45,786 nucleotides of DNA from Solirubrobacterales bacterium (GTDB taxonomy: Bacteria > Actinomycetota > Thermoleophilia > Solirubrobacterales > Solirubrobacteraceae): contig PMOY01000232.1 of the NCBI GenBank assembly GCA_003165655.1, positions 1-45,786 on the forward strand. Reading direction: 5' to 3'. The translations under genes were made by a program, and so were the position numbers. This document shows positions 33,779-41,721 of this stretch, piece by piece. Position 1 is the first letter of the stretch. The number at the start of each line of letters is the position of its first letter. The notes beneath the pieces are model-generated. The model was given only the letters and a program-made list of their open reading frames with translations, was not told where the DNA came from and made no database searches.

Positions 33779-35011
33779 CTACTGGTGCTCGACGCCGGCA
33801 AGCGCGTGCGGCAGCCCCTCGCGCCGGAGCACCCTGGGCAACGGAAGACGGTGCAGGACCGGCTGGAAGGCTTGGTCGCGGGCGAACGGCAGCTCGGCGT
33901 TCACGATCTCGCCGGCCGCGGCGACGATGCGCGGGTCGAGCTCGGATCCGGCGGCCAGTTCGAGCCCGAGCAGTGCCTCGGAGTGGGGCAGCTGCTGCGA
34001 GCCGGCGGCGGTCAGCTGTGCCCATTTGACCGCGACGGCGAGGATGCGGCTGTCGAGCGGGATATGGCCGCCGGCCAGGGCGCCGGGGCCACCGCTGCCA
34101 TCGTAACGCTCGCTCGCGTAGGTGGAGGCGAACTCGACGTCGTGAAGGTCGGCCCAGCGCGCGCGGGGGTCGTGCTTGCCGACGTGCATCAGATGCGCCG
34201 CGGCGGCGAGCACGCGGCGCCGGTCACGGCTCAGCCGCAGGACGTCGGCGAGGGCCGTGGCGTAGAGGGCCGTGGCCGCGCCCTGATCGAGTTGACGGAC
34301 CGAGTGCCGCTGAGCCAGGGCGGGGAGGAGGAGGCTCGGGGTCAGGATGACGAGAGCGAAGATCGCGAAGGCCGAGATACCCACGAGCCCGAAGAGCACC
34401 GCGGTGATCGTGCCGAGGAGGACGTCCGCGAGGACGAGGGTGACGAAGTCGGGGAACTCGCTGCGGAGCAGCGGCCACGCGCGGTACCCCTGGTAGAGGG
34501 TGCCGTAGACGAACCTGGCGATCACGAACTGGACCACTCCCATCACGATCCCGGCCGTGAACAGGCCCGTGGCGGCTCGAGGCCCGAGCGCGACCACGTG
34601 ATCGAGCTTGAGAATCTCGGTCGCCGCGAGTGCCGACCACCCGTAGGACGCGAGATTCGCGAGTGCTCCCGGGGTGAAAACCCTGTGCTCGCGCCAGATC
34701 ACACGGCTGGCGAGATCCCAGGTAAGGAAGACGAGCAGGCCGGCGAGGGGCCCGGAGAGAGCCACGGCGACGAGGACGAGCGCATATCCGCCGTCGACCT
34801 TGAACGGCACGTTCGTCTTGAAGTGAACCTCGGCGCGGTAGGCGCAGATCCCGAACGCGAACAGCAGCGCCAAGAGCCCCGGGTGACGCAGGTGAGGACT
34901 GGGCGCCAGCAGCAGGAAGGCGGGCACGAGCGCGACGCTGGCGCACGCAAGCAAGAGGAGCGCCACCCGCCGCGTCCCCACCGTGCTTGCTTGTTGTGTC
35001 GCCTCAACCAT
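33779..35011 (-). CDS. Membrane protein with degenerate HD-GYP domain
   Basis: The 410-residue protein has about seven to eight membrane helices in residues 15-230 (for example VALLLLACASVALVPAFLLL, GGYALVLVAVALSGPLAGLL, ISAFAIFALVILTPSLLLP), then a soluble HD-GYP-like domain. The landmarks are present but lack metal ligands: LMHVGKHD where HDIGK is normal, YASERYDGSGGP for HHExxDGxGYP, and RILAVAVKWAQLTA for RILAVADxYDAL. A c-di-GMP phosphodiesterase role is therefore unlikely; it may act as a binding sensor or scaffold. It lies 58 bases upstream of the ABC ATPase on the same strand. Confidence 0.85.
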   Translation of the reverse strand: MVEATQQASTVGTRRVALLLLACASVALVPAFLLLAPSPHLRHPGLLALLFAFGICAYRAEVHFKTNVPFKVDGGYALVLVAVALSGPLAGLLVFLTWDLASRVIWREHRVFTPGALANLASYGWSALAATEILKLDHVVALGPRAATGLFTAGIVMGVVQFVIARFVYGTLYQGYRAWPLLRSEFPDFVTLVLADVLLGTITAVLFGLVGISAFAIFALVILTPSLLLPALAQRHSVRQLDQGAATALYATALADVLRLSRDRRRVLAAAAHLMHVGKHDPRARWADLHDVEFASTYASERYDGSGGPGALAGGHIPLDSRILAVAVKWAQLTAAGSQQLPHSEALLGLELAAGSELDPRIVAAAGEIVNAELPFARDQAFQPVLHRLPLPRVLRREGLPHALAGVEHQ

Positions 35012-35360
35012 GACCCACCTGTTCCTCGTCGCTCACCTGCCCGTGCGCGCAACAAGAACTACGACGGAATCATATCGGTTGCCGCCGGTCTGCTGCGCAT
35101 TTATATGGACTCGACCAAATCCAGAACGGTTCGGTACGAGCGGCAGCTAGTCAGACGCTGCGCCGAGTTTCACATCGGGTCCGAAGTCAGTTCCTCAGCC
35201 GTTGCGCGCGGGCATCAAAACCTCCTCGTATGTTGCGATCAGCACGAAATCTACCGAGTCATCGTATGCGAGACGACGCGCGCGCTCATATCCCCTCTCG
35301 GACCGATCGACGAGCTGCGTGAAGCCGGACGCGCTCTGCCGACTATGGTTGACGTGAAAC
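35012..35360. other. Divergent intergenic region with lower GC
   Basis: About 350 bases, noticeably richer in A/T than the genes around it (for example ATCATATCGG and CATTTATATGG near 35070-35110), presumably holding promoters for both flanking genes. Small frames exist on each strand: plus from ATG 35107, and minus 35195-35383 ending EVLMPARNG. Neither matches a known family and they overlap in antiparallel, so at most one is real. Confidence 0.4.
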
Positions 35361-36230
35361 GTGCGCCGCGCTTGTATCGACATCGGCTCGAACACCACCC
35401 GGCTGCTCGTGGCGGAATGCGGGGACGAGCAGCTGCACGAGGTTCATCAGGATCGCGCGTTCACGCGAATCGGTCGCGGGATCGCGAGCGACGGGACGAT
35501 CGCCGAGGCGAAGATCGCCGAGGTCGTCGGGGTCGTCAGGGCGCAGCTCGAATGTGCGCGGGACCTTGGCTCGAGCGAGGTTCTCGGAGTTGCCACTGCG
35601 GCGATCCGTCGCGCGGCGAACGGCGCCGAGCTGGTGGCTGCGATCGAGTCCGCGTGCGGGCTCAGGGTGCGGATCCTCTCGGGTGAGGAGGAGGCACGAC
35701 TCGCCTTCGTCGGCGCCGCGGGCACACTCGGCCACCGCCCGGCGGGCGCGCTCGGCGTCGTGGATGTCGGCGGCGGCTCGTCCGAGATCGTCGTCGGCAC
35801 GGCCCCGCACGACATCGGATGGTGGTTCTCGTTCGCCATCGGCTCGGGCGACCTCGCGGACGAGTATCTGCGCTCTGACCCGCCGCTCGCGAGCGAGCTG
35901 GCGGCCGCACGTGCCTTCATCGCCTCTGCGCTGCAGGGCGTCGACGTGCCGCCCATGCTCGAGGCTGTCGCGGTGGGCGGAAGCACGGCCTCGCTGCGCC
36001 GGCTCGCCGGTTCGCTGCTCGACGCGGCCGCGTTCGAGCGCTCGTTCCGCCTGCTCGGGGCCGAACGTGCCGTCCAGGTTGCGCGCCGATTCGCGTTCGA
36101 CCTCGAGCGCGTGCGGCTCCTGCCCGCCGGCCTGCTGATCCTCGAGGCGGTGTCGAACCTTTTCGGCACCGCGCTCCAGATCGGTTGCGGCGGCATCCGC
36201 GAGGGTGTCCTACTCGAAGCCGGAGCCTGA
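35361..36230 (+). CDS. Ppx/GppA family phosphatase
   Basis: The 289-residue protein has the ASKHA-fold exopolyphosphatase/pppGpp phosphohydrolase motifs: CIDIGSNTTRLLVAE, GVATAAIRRAANG, ILSGEEEARLAFVGA, the phosphate loop VVDVGGGSSEIVVG, FAIGSGDLADEYL and AVAVGGSTASLRRL. It lacks the C-terminal HD domain of long GppA, so it is the short form. It hydrolyses polyphosphate or pppGpp. The GTG at 35361 is forced by an in-frame TGA six bases upstream. It is divergent from the degenerate HD-GYP gene. Confidence 0.92.
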   Translation: MRRACIDIGSNTTRLLVAECGDEQLHEVHQDRAFTRIGRGIASDGTIAEAKIAEVVGVVRAQLECARDLGSSEVLGVATAAIRRAANGAELVAAIESACGLRVRILSGEEEARLAFVGAAGTLGHRPAGALGVVDVGGGSSEIVVGTAPHDIGWWFSFAIGSGDLADEYLRSDPPLASELAAARAFIASALQGVDVPPMLEAVAVGGSTASLRRLAGSLLDAAAFERSFRLLGAERAVQVARRFAFDLERVRLLPAGLLILEAVSNLFGTALQIGCGGIREGVLLEAGA

Positions 36231-36288
36231 ATCCTGGTCGCGGCGTGCGCGACGAGTGCCCAGGCCTGAGCCGGGTCGCGGACGCGCG

Positions 36289-38268
36289 CTACCAGTGCAC
36301 ACCGCGCATCAAGTGCGCGAGCGCGACCTGCTCCGTCGAGGCGTGTTCGTCGGGATCCTTCGTGCCCTTGGCGGCGGCGGAGTCGGGAAACACCTTGTAT
36401 GCCGCCCCGAGAATCTGGTCGACCGCCTTCGGGAACAGCGCGTAGGCGACCTCGCCGAACGTGCCCAGGCGGGTGTTGATCTGCTTGGGCTTGGATCTGA
36501 TCGCTTCGCAGATCAGATCGGCCGCCTGTTCGGAGGAGATCGTCGGGAAGCTCTCGTAGATCTTCGTGGGAGCGATCATCGGCGTGCGGACGAGCGGCAT
36601 GTGGATGGTCGTGAAATGGACGTTGTCGCCAATGCACTCCGAGCCGACGACTCGCGTCCACGCGTCCAGTGCCGCCTTCGACGCCACGTAAGCCGAGAAC
36701 CGTGGGGGACTCGTCTGGACCCCGATCGAGGAGACATTGACGATCACTCCGGTCCTGCGCTCGCGCATCCCGGGCAGTAGGCCCATGATCAACTTGATCG
36801 TGCCGAGGTAATTGAGCTGGATCGTCCGCTCGAAGTCGTGGAAGCGGTCGTAGGACAGGGCGATCGAGCGCCGGATCGAGCGCCCCGCGTTGTTGACGAG
36901 GACGTCGATCGCGGCGTGATCGCCGAGGACGCGCTCGCAGAGGTCCTCGATCGAGTCCGGGCTCGAGAGGTCGGCCGAGTAGGCGTACGCGGTGCCCCCC
37001 AGGTCTTCGATCTCCTGCCTGGTCTCCTCGAGCTTTTCCATTCCCCGCGCGACGAGGATCGGGATCCCGCCCGCCTTCGCGATCTTGATCGCCGCGGCCC
37101 TGCCGATCCCGCTCGAGGCGCCCGTGATCAGCACCGTCCTGCCGGCGATCGCGCCCTCGAAGCTGCGGTCCTTGAACAGGTCCGGGTCGAGGTTGCGCGC
37201 CCAGAAGTCCCAGAGCTTGTCAGCGTAGGTATCGAGCGGCGGCACCGAGATCCCGGTGCCCTCCAGCGCGCGCTCGGTGTCGCGCGTGTCGAACTGGGCG
37301 GTCAGGCCCACATAGCCGAGCACCTCTTCGGGGATGCCGAAGTCCGCGAGCAGGGCGCGCCGCACGCCGCGGGCCGCCGGGAGCGCCATCAGCATCGACA
37401 GCGTGCCCTTGGGAAGGGCCTGGAGCATGCGCGTGTCGATCCGGAGCGTCAGCTGCGGCGCGTGCGCGGCCCTGGCGAACGTATTGATCACGTCTCCGGA
37501 GCGCTGCGCTTTCGGGGCGGCGAGGTGGAATGCCCGCCCGTCGAGGCCGGGGAGGTGGGCGATGTGGTCGAGCGCGGCGGCGACGAAGTCGACCGGGACG
37601 ATGTTCGTGTAGCCGAGCTCCGGGCCGACGAGGGGAAACCACTCGGGGAGGTAGTGCCGGGCGATCTTAATTGCGGTGAAGAAGTAGTAGGGGCCGTCGA
37701 TCTTGTCCATCTCGCCGGTCTGCGAGTGGCCGACGACGACCGCCGGCCGGTAGACGCGCCACGGGACCGTCGTCTGAGTGCGCGCGATCTTCTCGGACTC
37801 GAACTTGGTGCGGTGGTAGGGATGGCCCAGCTGCTGGCCCTCGTCGAACATGTCCTCGCGGAACAGCCCCTTGTACTGGCCGGCGGCGGCGATCGAGGAG
37901 ACGTGGTGGAAGCGCCCGGCATGGATCGTGTTCGCGAGCTCGACGGCGTGACGCGTTCCTTCGACGTTTGCGATTCGGTTCGCCTCCTCATCCGCGGTCA
38001 TGTCGTACACGGCGGCGAGATGGAAGAAGTGCGCGACGGCACCCGAGAGCTCCGTGATCTGCTCCTCGGAGACCCCGAGCCGCGGTGCGGTCAGGTCGCC
38101 GAGCACCGGGCGGATGCGATCGCCTGCTCCCCAGCGCCGCGTCAACCGATCGAGCCGATCGATCGATCCCTCCCGCACAAGGACGTACACATCCCCGTCA
38201 CGCTCGAGCAGGCGCTCGACGAGATTGCGGCCGATGAACCCGGTCGCGCCGGTGACGAAGTAAGACAT
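36289..38268 (-). CDS. AcrA1-like two-domain SDR (fatty acyl-CoA reductase type)
   Basis: From ATG 38268 the protein has 659 residues. The N-terminal extended SDR domain begins MSYFVTGATGFIGRNLVERL and holds the YHRTKFESEKI active-site Tyr-Lys. A linker with NLDPDLFKDRSFEGAIAG leads to a classical SDR domain with LITGASSGIGRAAAIKIAKA, LVNNAGRSIRRS and catalytic YVASKAALDAW. The arrangement and length match mycobacterial AcrA1-type fatty acyl-CoA reductases, which make fatty alcohols or aldehydes for storage or envelope lipids. A GGGAG ribosome binding site precedes 38268. It follows the ArsR-type regulator gene by 40 bases, likely co-transcribed. Confidence 0.9.
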   Translation of the reverse strand: MSYFVTGATGFIGRNLVERLLERDGDVYVLVREGSIDRLDRLTRRWGAGDRIRPVLGDLTAPRLGVSEEQITELSGAVAHFFHLAAVYDMTADEEANRIANVEGTRHAVELANTIHAGRFHHVSSIAAAGQYKGLFREDMFDEGQQLGHPYHRTKFESEKIARTQTTVPWRVYRPAVVVGHSQTGEMDKIDGPYYFFTAIKIARHYLPEWFPLVGPELGYTNIVPVDFVAAALDHIAHLPGLDGRAFHLAAPKAQRSGDVINTFARAAHAPQLTLRIDTRMLQALPKGTLSMLMALPAARGVRRALLADFGIPEEVLGYVGLTAQFDTRDTERALEGTGISVPPLDTYADKLWDFWARNLDPDLFKDRSFEGAIAGRTVLITGASSGIGRAAAIKIAKAGGIPILVARGMEKLEETRQEIEDLGGTAYAYSADLSSPDSIEDLCERVLGDHAAIDVLVNNAGRSIRRSIALSYDRFHDFERTIQLNYLGTIKLIMGLLPGMRERRTGVIVNVSSIGVQTSPPRFSAYVASKAALDAWTRVVGSECIGDNVHFTTIHMPLVRTPMIAPTKIYESFPTISSEQAADLICEAIRSKPKQINTRLGTFGEVAYALFPKAVDQILGAAYKVFPDSAAAKGTKDPDEHASTEQVALAHLMRGVHW

Positions 38269-38308
38269 GTCGCTCCCTCTGAGATTGGTCAGGGCAAGCG
38301 TAGATGCC

Positions 38309-38995
38309 CTACAGGTTGATTGCGAGCTGGGCGCGGAGCTGGCGGTGTCCGTCACCGGTGATGTTGACGGCGCGGGTGTCCGGGCGGCGGCGAATCCAGT
38401 CGAGCTCGAACAGGCGGGCGGCGAGCGCGGCGCCGAGCGACCCGGCGAGGTGGGGGCGGCGTTCGGTCCAATCCAAGCAGGGGCGAGTGAGGGCCCGCGG
38501 CCGGGAACGCAGGTCGTCGACGTCGATCCCGAACGCGTTCAGGCGTTGGCGGCCCGCGTGGGTGAGGGAGTAACCCTCCTCCTGGGGTCCGATCAGGCCT
38601 GCTCGCAGGAGCGAGTCGGTGAGAGCGACGCCGAGCTCGCCCGCGAGGTGGTCGTAACAGGTGCGTGCGTGGCGGATCGCCTCGCCGCGGCTGGACTCGC
38701 GCAGGCTGCGTGCGCGGCGCTCGGGAGCGATCGCGAGCAGGGCCTCGATGGCTGCGGCGATGTGGCGGTCGGCGAGGCGGTAGTAGCGGTTGCGTCCGCG
38801 GCGCTCGGCGACCAGCAGCCCGCCGTCGGTGAGCTTGCCCAGATGCGCGCTCGCCAGCGACGAGGAGACGCCCGCTCGGGCGGCGAGAGCGCGTGCGGGG
38901 AGCTCATCGCCCCCGAGCAACGCGAGGAGCATGCTCGCGCGGTTGCCTTCGCCCATCAGCGCGGCGACCGCGGCGAGGTCGGCGTCGGCAAGCAT
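38309..38995 (-). CDS. ArsR-type helix-turn-helix regulator with C-terminal sensor region
   Basis: From ATG 38995 the protein has 228 residues (238 if the ATG at 39025 is used). Residues 5-95 are a winged helix: LAAVAALMGEGNRASMLLAL, RALAARAGVSSSLASAHLGK, LLVAERRGRNRYYRLAD. The C-terminal half (about 110-228) has a conserved-looking RHARTCYDHLAGELGVALTD, GYSLTHAGRQRLNAFGID and CLDWTERRPHLAGSLGAALA, as in large ArsR-family proteins of actinobacteria; its cysteines (CYDH, CLDW) may sense metal or redox state. It sits just upstream of the acyl-CoA reductase-like gene and probably controls it. Confidence 0.88.
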   Translation of the reverse strand: MLADADLAAVAALMGEGNRASMLLALLGGDELPARALAARAGVSSSLASAHLGKLTDGGLLVAERRGRNRYYRLADRHIAAAIEALLAIAPERRARSLRESSRGEAIRHARTCYDHLAGELGVALTDSLLRAGLIGPQEEGYSLTHAGRQRLNAFGIDVDDLRSRPRALTRPCLDWTERRPHLAGSLGAALAARLFELDWIRRRPDTRAVNITGDGHRQLRAQLAINL

Positions 38996-39218
38996 GCGCG
39001 GAATGGTAGAGCCCCGATTGCTCAACCGTGATTGAGCGATTGCGGACCGAGCTTCGCCGGGGGCGCGGTCGGCGGCGCCATCCTCGGCTCGCTGTGTGAC
39101 CGCCGCGTCGACGGAGTGAAACCCGGGTGTCGCGCGTGAGCAAGATCACCGTCGCATCGCCGGGCGCCGGCGCGTGACGGTGATACCTCGTGCGCATGGA
39201 CCGCGAGAGCTAGGTGCG

Positions 39219-40361
39219 ATGCGCTGGCTGGTGGGTGCCTGCGGGACGCTGTTCGCGATGGCGATCGCCGTGCTCCTCCTCGCCGGCGTCGAGGGCCGGC
39301 TCGGCTGCCCAGCCGCGGGTCGCCTCGTCGGCGGGGTGCCCGCGAGCCTGGTGCCCGTGTTCCAAGGCGCCGCCGCTGATTTCGACCTCGGGTCCCAGGG
39401 TGCATCGATCCTCGCGGCGGTCAACAACGTGGAATCGGATTTCGATCAGTCGAACCTGCCCGGGGTCGATTCGGCCGCGAACGACGCGGGCGCCGAGGGG
39501 CCGATGCAGTTCGAGCCCGGGACGTGGGCGAGATACCAGGTGCACGGGCCCGGCGGCGCGGCCCCGCCGGACGTGTACGACGAGATCGACGCCGTCTACT
39601 CGGCGGCGAACGATCTCCACGCCTCAGGCGCCCCGGCGAATTGGCCGGCGGCGATCTTTGGCTACAACCACGCGAGCGCGTACGTGATCGAGGTCCTCGC
39701 CGACGCGCGGAACTATTACGCGCAAGGCCTGAGGGCGCTCGGTGCGGGGACGGTCCTGACGGCCAGCGTGTTCTCGACGGCGATCGCGGGTGCGATGAGC
39801 GATGGCGCCGCGCAACCAGGCTGCGCGGCGCCCACTCCCACGGCGACGGTGCCCGGGCCCAAAGCTGTGATCCTGCCCGATGGTGACGCCGAGGCACCCG
39901 CGCGCGCTCCGCAGGCGGTGAGGGAGATGATCGCGGCGGGGAACCGGATCAACCGCTTCGCCTACAGCTACGGCGGCGGGCACGGCGATCCGGCCCAGAC
40001 GATGAGCCAGGACGCTCCCGACCCCGCCGCGGTTCCCGGGGAAGAGGAGAACGGCGGGCCGGGATACGACTGCTCGTCGGCGACCTCATATGTGCTGTGG
40101 GGCGCAGGGCTCGGGGAGGCCCTGCTCGGCGGGCAGGTCGAGGACTCCTCCGAGCTCGAGAGCGTCGGCGACCCTGGCCCGGGGAAGTGGGTCACGATCT
40201 ACGCCAACCCCGAGCATGCGTACATCGAGATCGCGGGTGTCTATCTCGACACCGCCGCCGGTATCGGCAAACCACCAAACCCGCCGAGCACCGGACCGCG
40301 CTGGGCACCGGTCGGGTCCGGACCGGCCGGCTTCACCGTCCGCCACCCACCGGGACTGTAG
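39219..40361 (+). CDS. Lytic transglycosylase with C-terminal NlpC/P60-like domain
   Basis: From ATG 39219 the protein has 380 residues: a signal anchor (MRWLVGACGTLFAMAIAVLL), an SLT-type transglycosylase domain (ILAAVNNVESDFDQSN with catalytic Glu, GPMQFEPGTWARYQVHG, AIFGYNHASAYVIEVL), a linker, and a cysteine-peptidase-like domain with YDCSSATSYVLWGAGLGE (catalytic Cys), WVTIYANPEHAYIEIAG (His). It should cut both glycan and peptide bonds in peptidoglycan. A GTG at 39174 would add 15 residues before the anchor. It converges with the next small gene, 5 bases apart. Confidence 0.88.
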   Translation: MRWLVGACGTLFAMAIAVLLLAGVEGRLGCPAAGRLVGGVPASLVPVFQGAAADFDLGSQGASILAAVNNVESDFDQSNLPGVDSAANDAGAEGPMQFEPGTWARYQVHGPGGAAPPDVYDEIDAVYSAANDLHASGAPANWPAAIFGYNHASAYVIEVLADARNYYAQGLRALGAGTVLTASVFSTAIAGAMSDGAAQPGCAAPTPTATVPGPKAVILPDGDAEAPARAPQAVREMIAAGNRINRFAYSYGGGHGDPAQTMSQDAPDPAAVPGEEENGGPGYDCSSATSYVLWGAGLGEALLGGQVEDSSELESVGDPGPGKWVTIYANPEHAYIEIAGVYLDTAAGIGKPPNPPSTGPRWAPVGSGPAGFTVRHPPGL

Positions 40362-40366
40362 CTGCG

Positions 40367-40642
40367 CTACCAGCCGCCGCGCGGGTCGGTGTTCGCGGCG
40401 CTGCGCTTCTTGGCTGCCATCCTCGCATGCTTGCGCTTGTCCAGCCGCCACTGGATCAGGGTCAAGACGATGATGACCGTCGGGAAGAAGATGATGACGA
40501 GGAACATCGCGTTGGTGATGACCACATCGTTCGTCTCGCCGTACCAGCCCTCGCCGCCGTTGCTGGCGAGCGCCACCGGAGCCGCCGCGAGCAGAAGCAA
40601 GCTGGACGACACCACAACGGCAATGGTCCGGACGCGACGCAT
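40367..40642 (-). CDS. Small membrane protein with signal peptide
   Basis: The 91-residue product from ATG 40642 has a signal peptide (VRTIAVVVSSSLLLLAAAPV ALAS, cleavage after ALAS), a short external stretch (NGGEGWYGETNDVV), one membrane helix (AMFLVIIFFPTVIIVLTLIQ) and a basic cytoplasmic tail (WRLDKRKHARMAAKKRSA). No known family. Similar one-helix proteins are seen in actinobacteria. It lies 69 bases from the next gene on the same strand. Confidence 0.72.
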   Translation of the reverse strand: MRRVRTIAVVVSSSLLLLAAAPVALASNGGEGWYGETNDVVITNAMFLVIIFFPTVIIVLTLIQWRLDKRKHARMAAKKRSAANTDPRGGW

Positions 40643-40711
40643 TCGCGGTCGGATCCTACAAGACACCGGCGCGTTCGTCACGCCGTCCCGGCGGCTCGGG
40701 ACGGCGCGCGA

Positions 40712-41596
40712 TCAGGGACGGCGGATCGTGGTGTGCGCGTGCCCGACGGGCTCGTGCGCGCCGACCGCCTGGAGCCCCCCGAGCAGCGCCGGGTTGTAGC
40801 TCGGTTGGACGACCTCCAGATGATCACAGGGCGCCTCGAGTACCCGTGCCCCGAGCGCCGCGGCGAGGCTGCGCTGCTTGCGCGGCGACACCAGCGTGTC
40901 ATGCGTCGTCACGACGACGGCGGCCGGCATCCGCAGCGAGCCGATCCAGGGCCGCGAGTCGAATCGCCCCAGCTCGCGCCCGGCTTCTGCGAGGTCGCCT
41001 GCGGAGGCCCGTAGCAGCTCGGACACGAGCCAGCTCCCCAGTTCAGGGTCGCGGAGCCGCTGACGGCGGAGCTCGTGGCGCCACACCCTGTCGGGCGCGA
41101 GCGCGAGGATCAGCCAAAGTGCCCCCATTCCCCGCCAGAACCCACGTTCCCGGCGATCCTGCCACTCCTGAGACGTACCGGACAGGACGAGGCCGGAGAC
41201 GACGTCGGCGTGATCGCGCGCTAGGAGCTGGGCGATCGCGCCGCCCATCGAGTAACCGACGACGGTCGCCGGGGCGGCGTCGAGGAGCTCCAGCGCCGCC
41301 GCCGCGTCGGCCGCGCAGTCCGACAGCGTGAACGGGGCAATCGAGCGCAGCCCGCGCCCGTGCCCGCGATGGTCGATCGCGAGCACGCGATAGCCGGCCC
41401 CCGTCAGAGCGCCGTAGGCCCCATACCAGTTGAGGTCCGCGCTCGCCATCCAACCGTGCAGCAGCATTACCGGGGGCCCATCGCCGCCCGTGTCGCGGAG
41501 AAACAGCTCGCCGCGGCCCGGCGCGAAGACGGTGCGAGCCGGGGGTAAGGTCACGGGCGGCGCCGGTGGGGCGACCGGATCGGAGGACCGGGACAT
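40712..41596 (-). CDS. Alpha/beta hydrolase
   Basis: The 294-residue protein has the complete catalytic set: oxyanion region MLLHGWMASADLNWYG, IDHRGHGRG, nucleophile elbow VVGYSMGGAIAQLLA (Ser), acid in VVTTHDTLVSPRKQRSL (Asp), and final His in EAPCDHLEVVQPSYNP. A lid subdomain spans about 140-215. It may hydrolyse an ester or lactone; specificity unknown. ATG 41596 follows an upstream tract that is arginine/alanine-rich and unlike the family. It is divergent from the ABC-F gene with 125 bases between. Confidence 0.9.
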   Translation of the reverse strand: MSRSSDPVAPPAPPVTLPPARTVFAPGRGELFLRDTGGDGPPVMLLHGWMASADLNWYGAYGALTGAGYRVLAIDHRGHGRGLRSIAPFTLSDCAADAAAALELLDAAPATVVGYSMGGAIAQLLARDHADVVSGLVLSGTSQEWQDRRERGFWRGMGALWLILALAPDRVWRHELRRQRLRDPELGSWLVSELLRASAGDLAEAGRELGRFDSRPWIGSLRMPAAVVVTTHDTLVSPRKQRSLAAALGARVLEAPCDHLEVVQPSYNPALLGGLQAVGAHEPVGHAHTTIRRP

Positions 41597-41721
41597 CACG
41601 CGGATGCTACGCAGATGCCGCGGCGGCTGGTCCGCATCGGGGCGGCGCGCTGCGCTCGCGGCGCCCGCGGCAGCGGACCGGCCAGCTCTCGCCGCGAGGA
41701 CCTTCCTACCATGAGCGGGTA

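Noticed and set aside
33683-35686. A 667-codon plus-strand open frame across the ABC/HD-GYP region
   Set aside because: It is antisense to well-recognised genes, is glutamate/arginine/glycine-rich in the manner of high-GC antisense frames, and shows no domain.
35447-36661. A 404-codon minus-strand frame over the Ppx/GppA gene
   Set aside because: Serine/arginine-rich and antisense to a gene with all ASKHA motifs.
36838-38319. A 493-codon plus-strand open frame opposite the acyl-CoA reductase-like gene
   Set aside because: Antisense shadow; the minus-strand product has clear SDR motifs throughout and this one has none.
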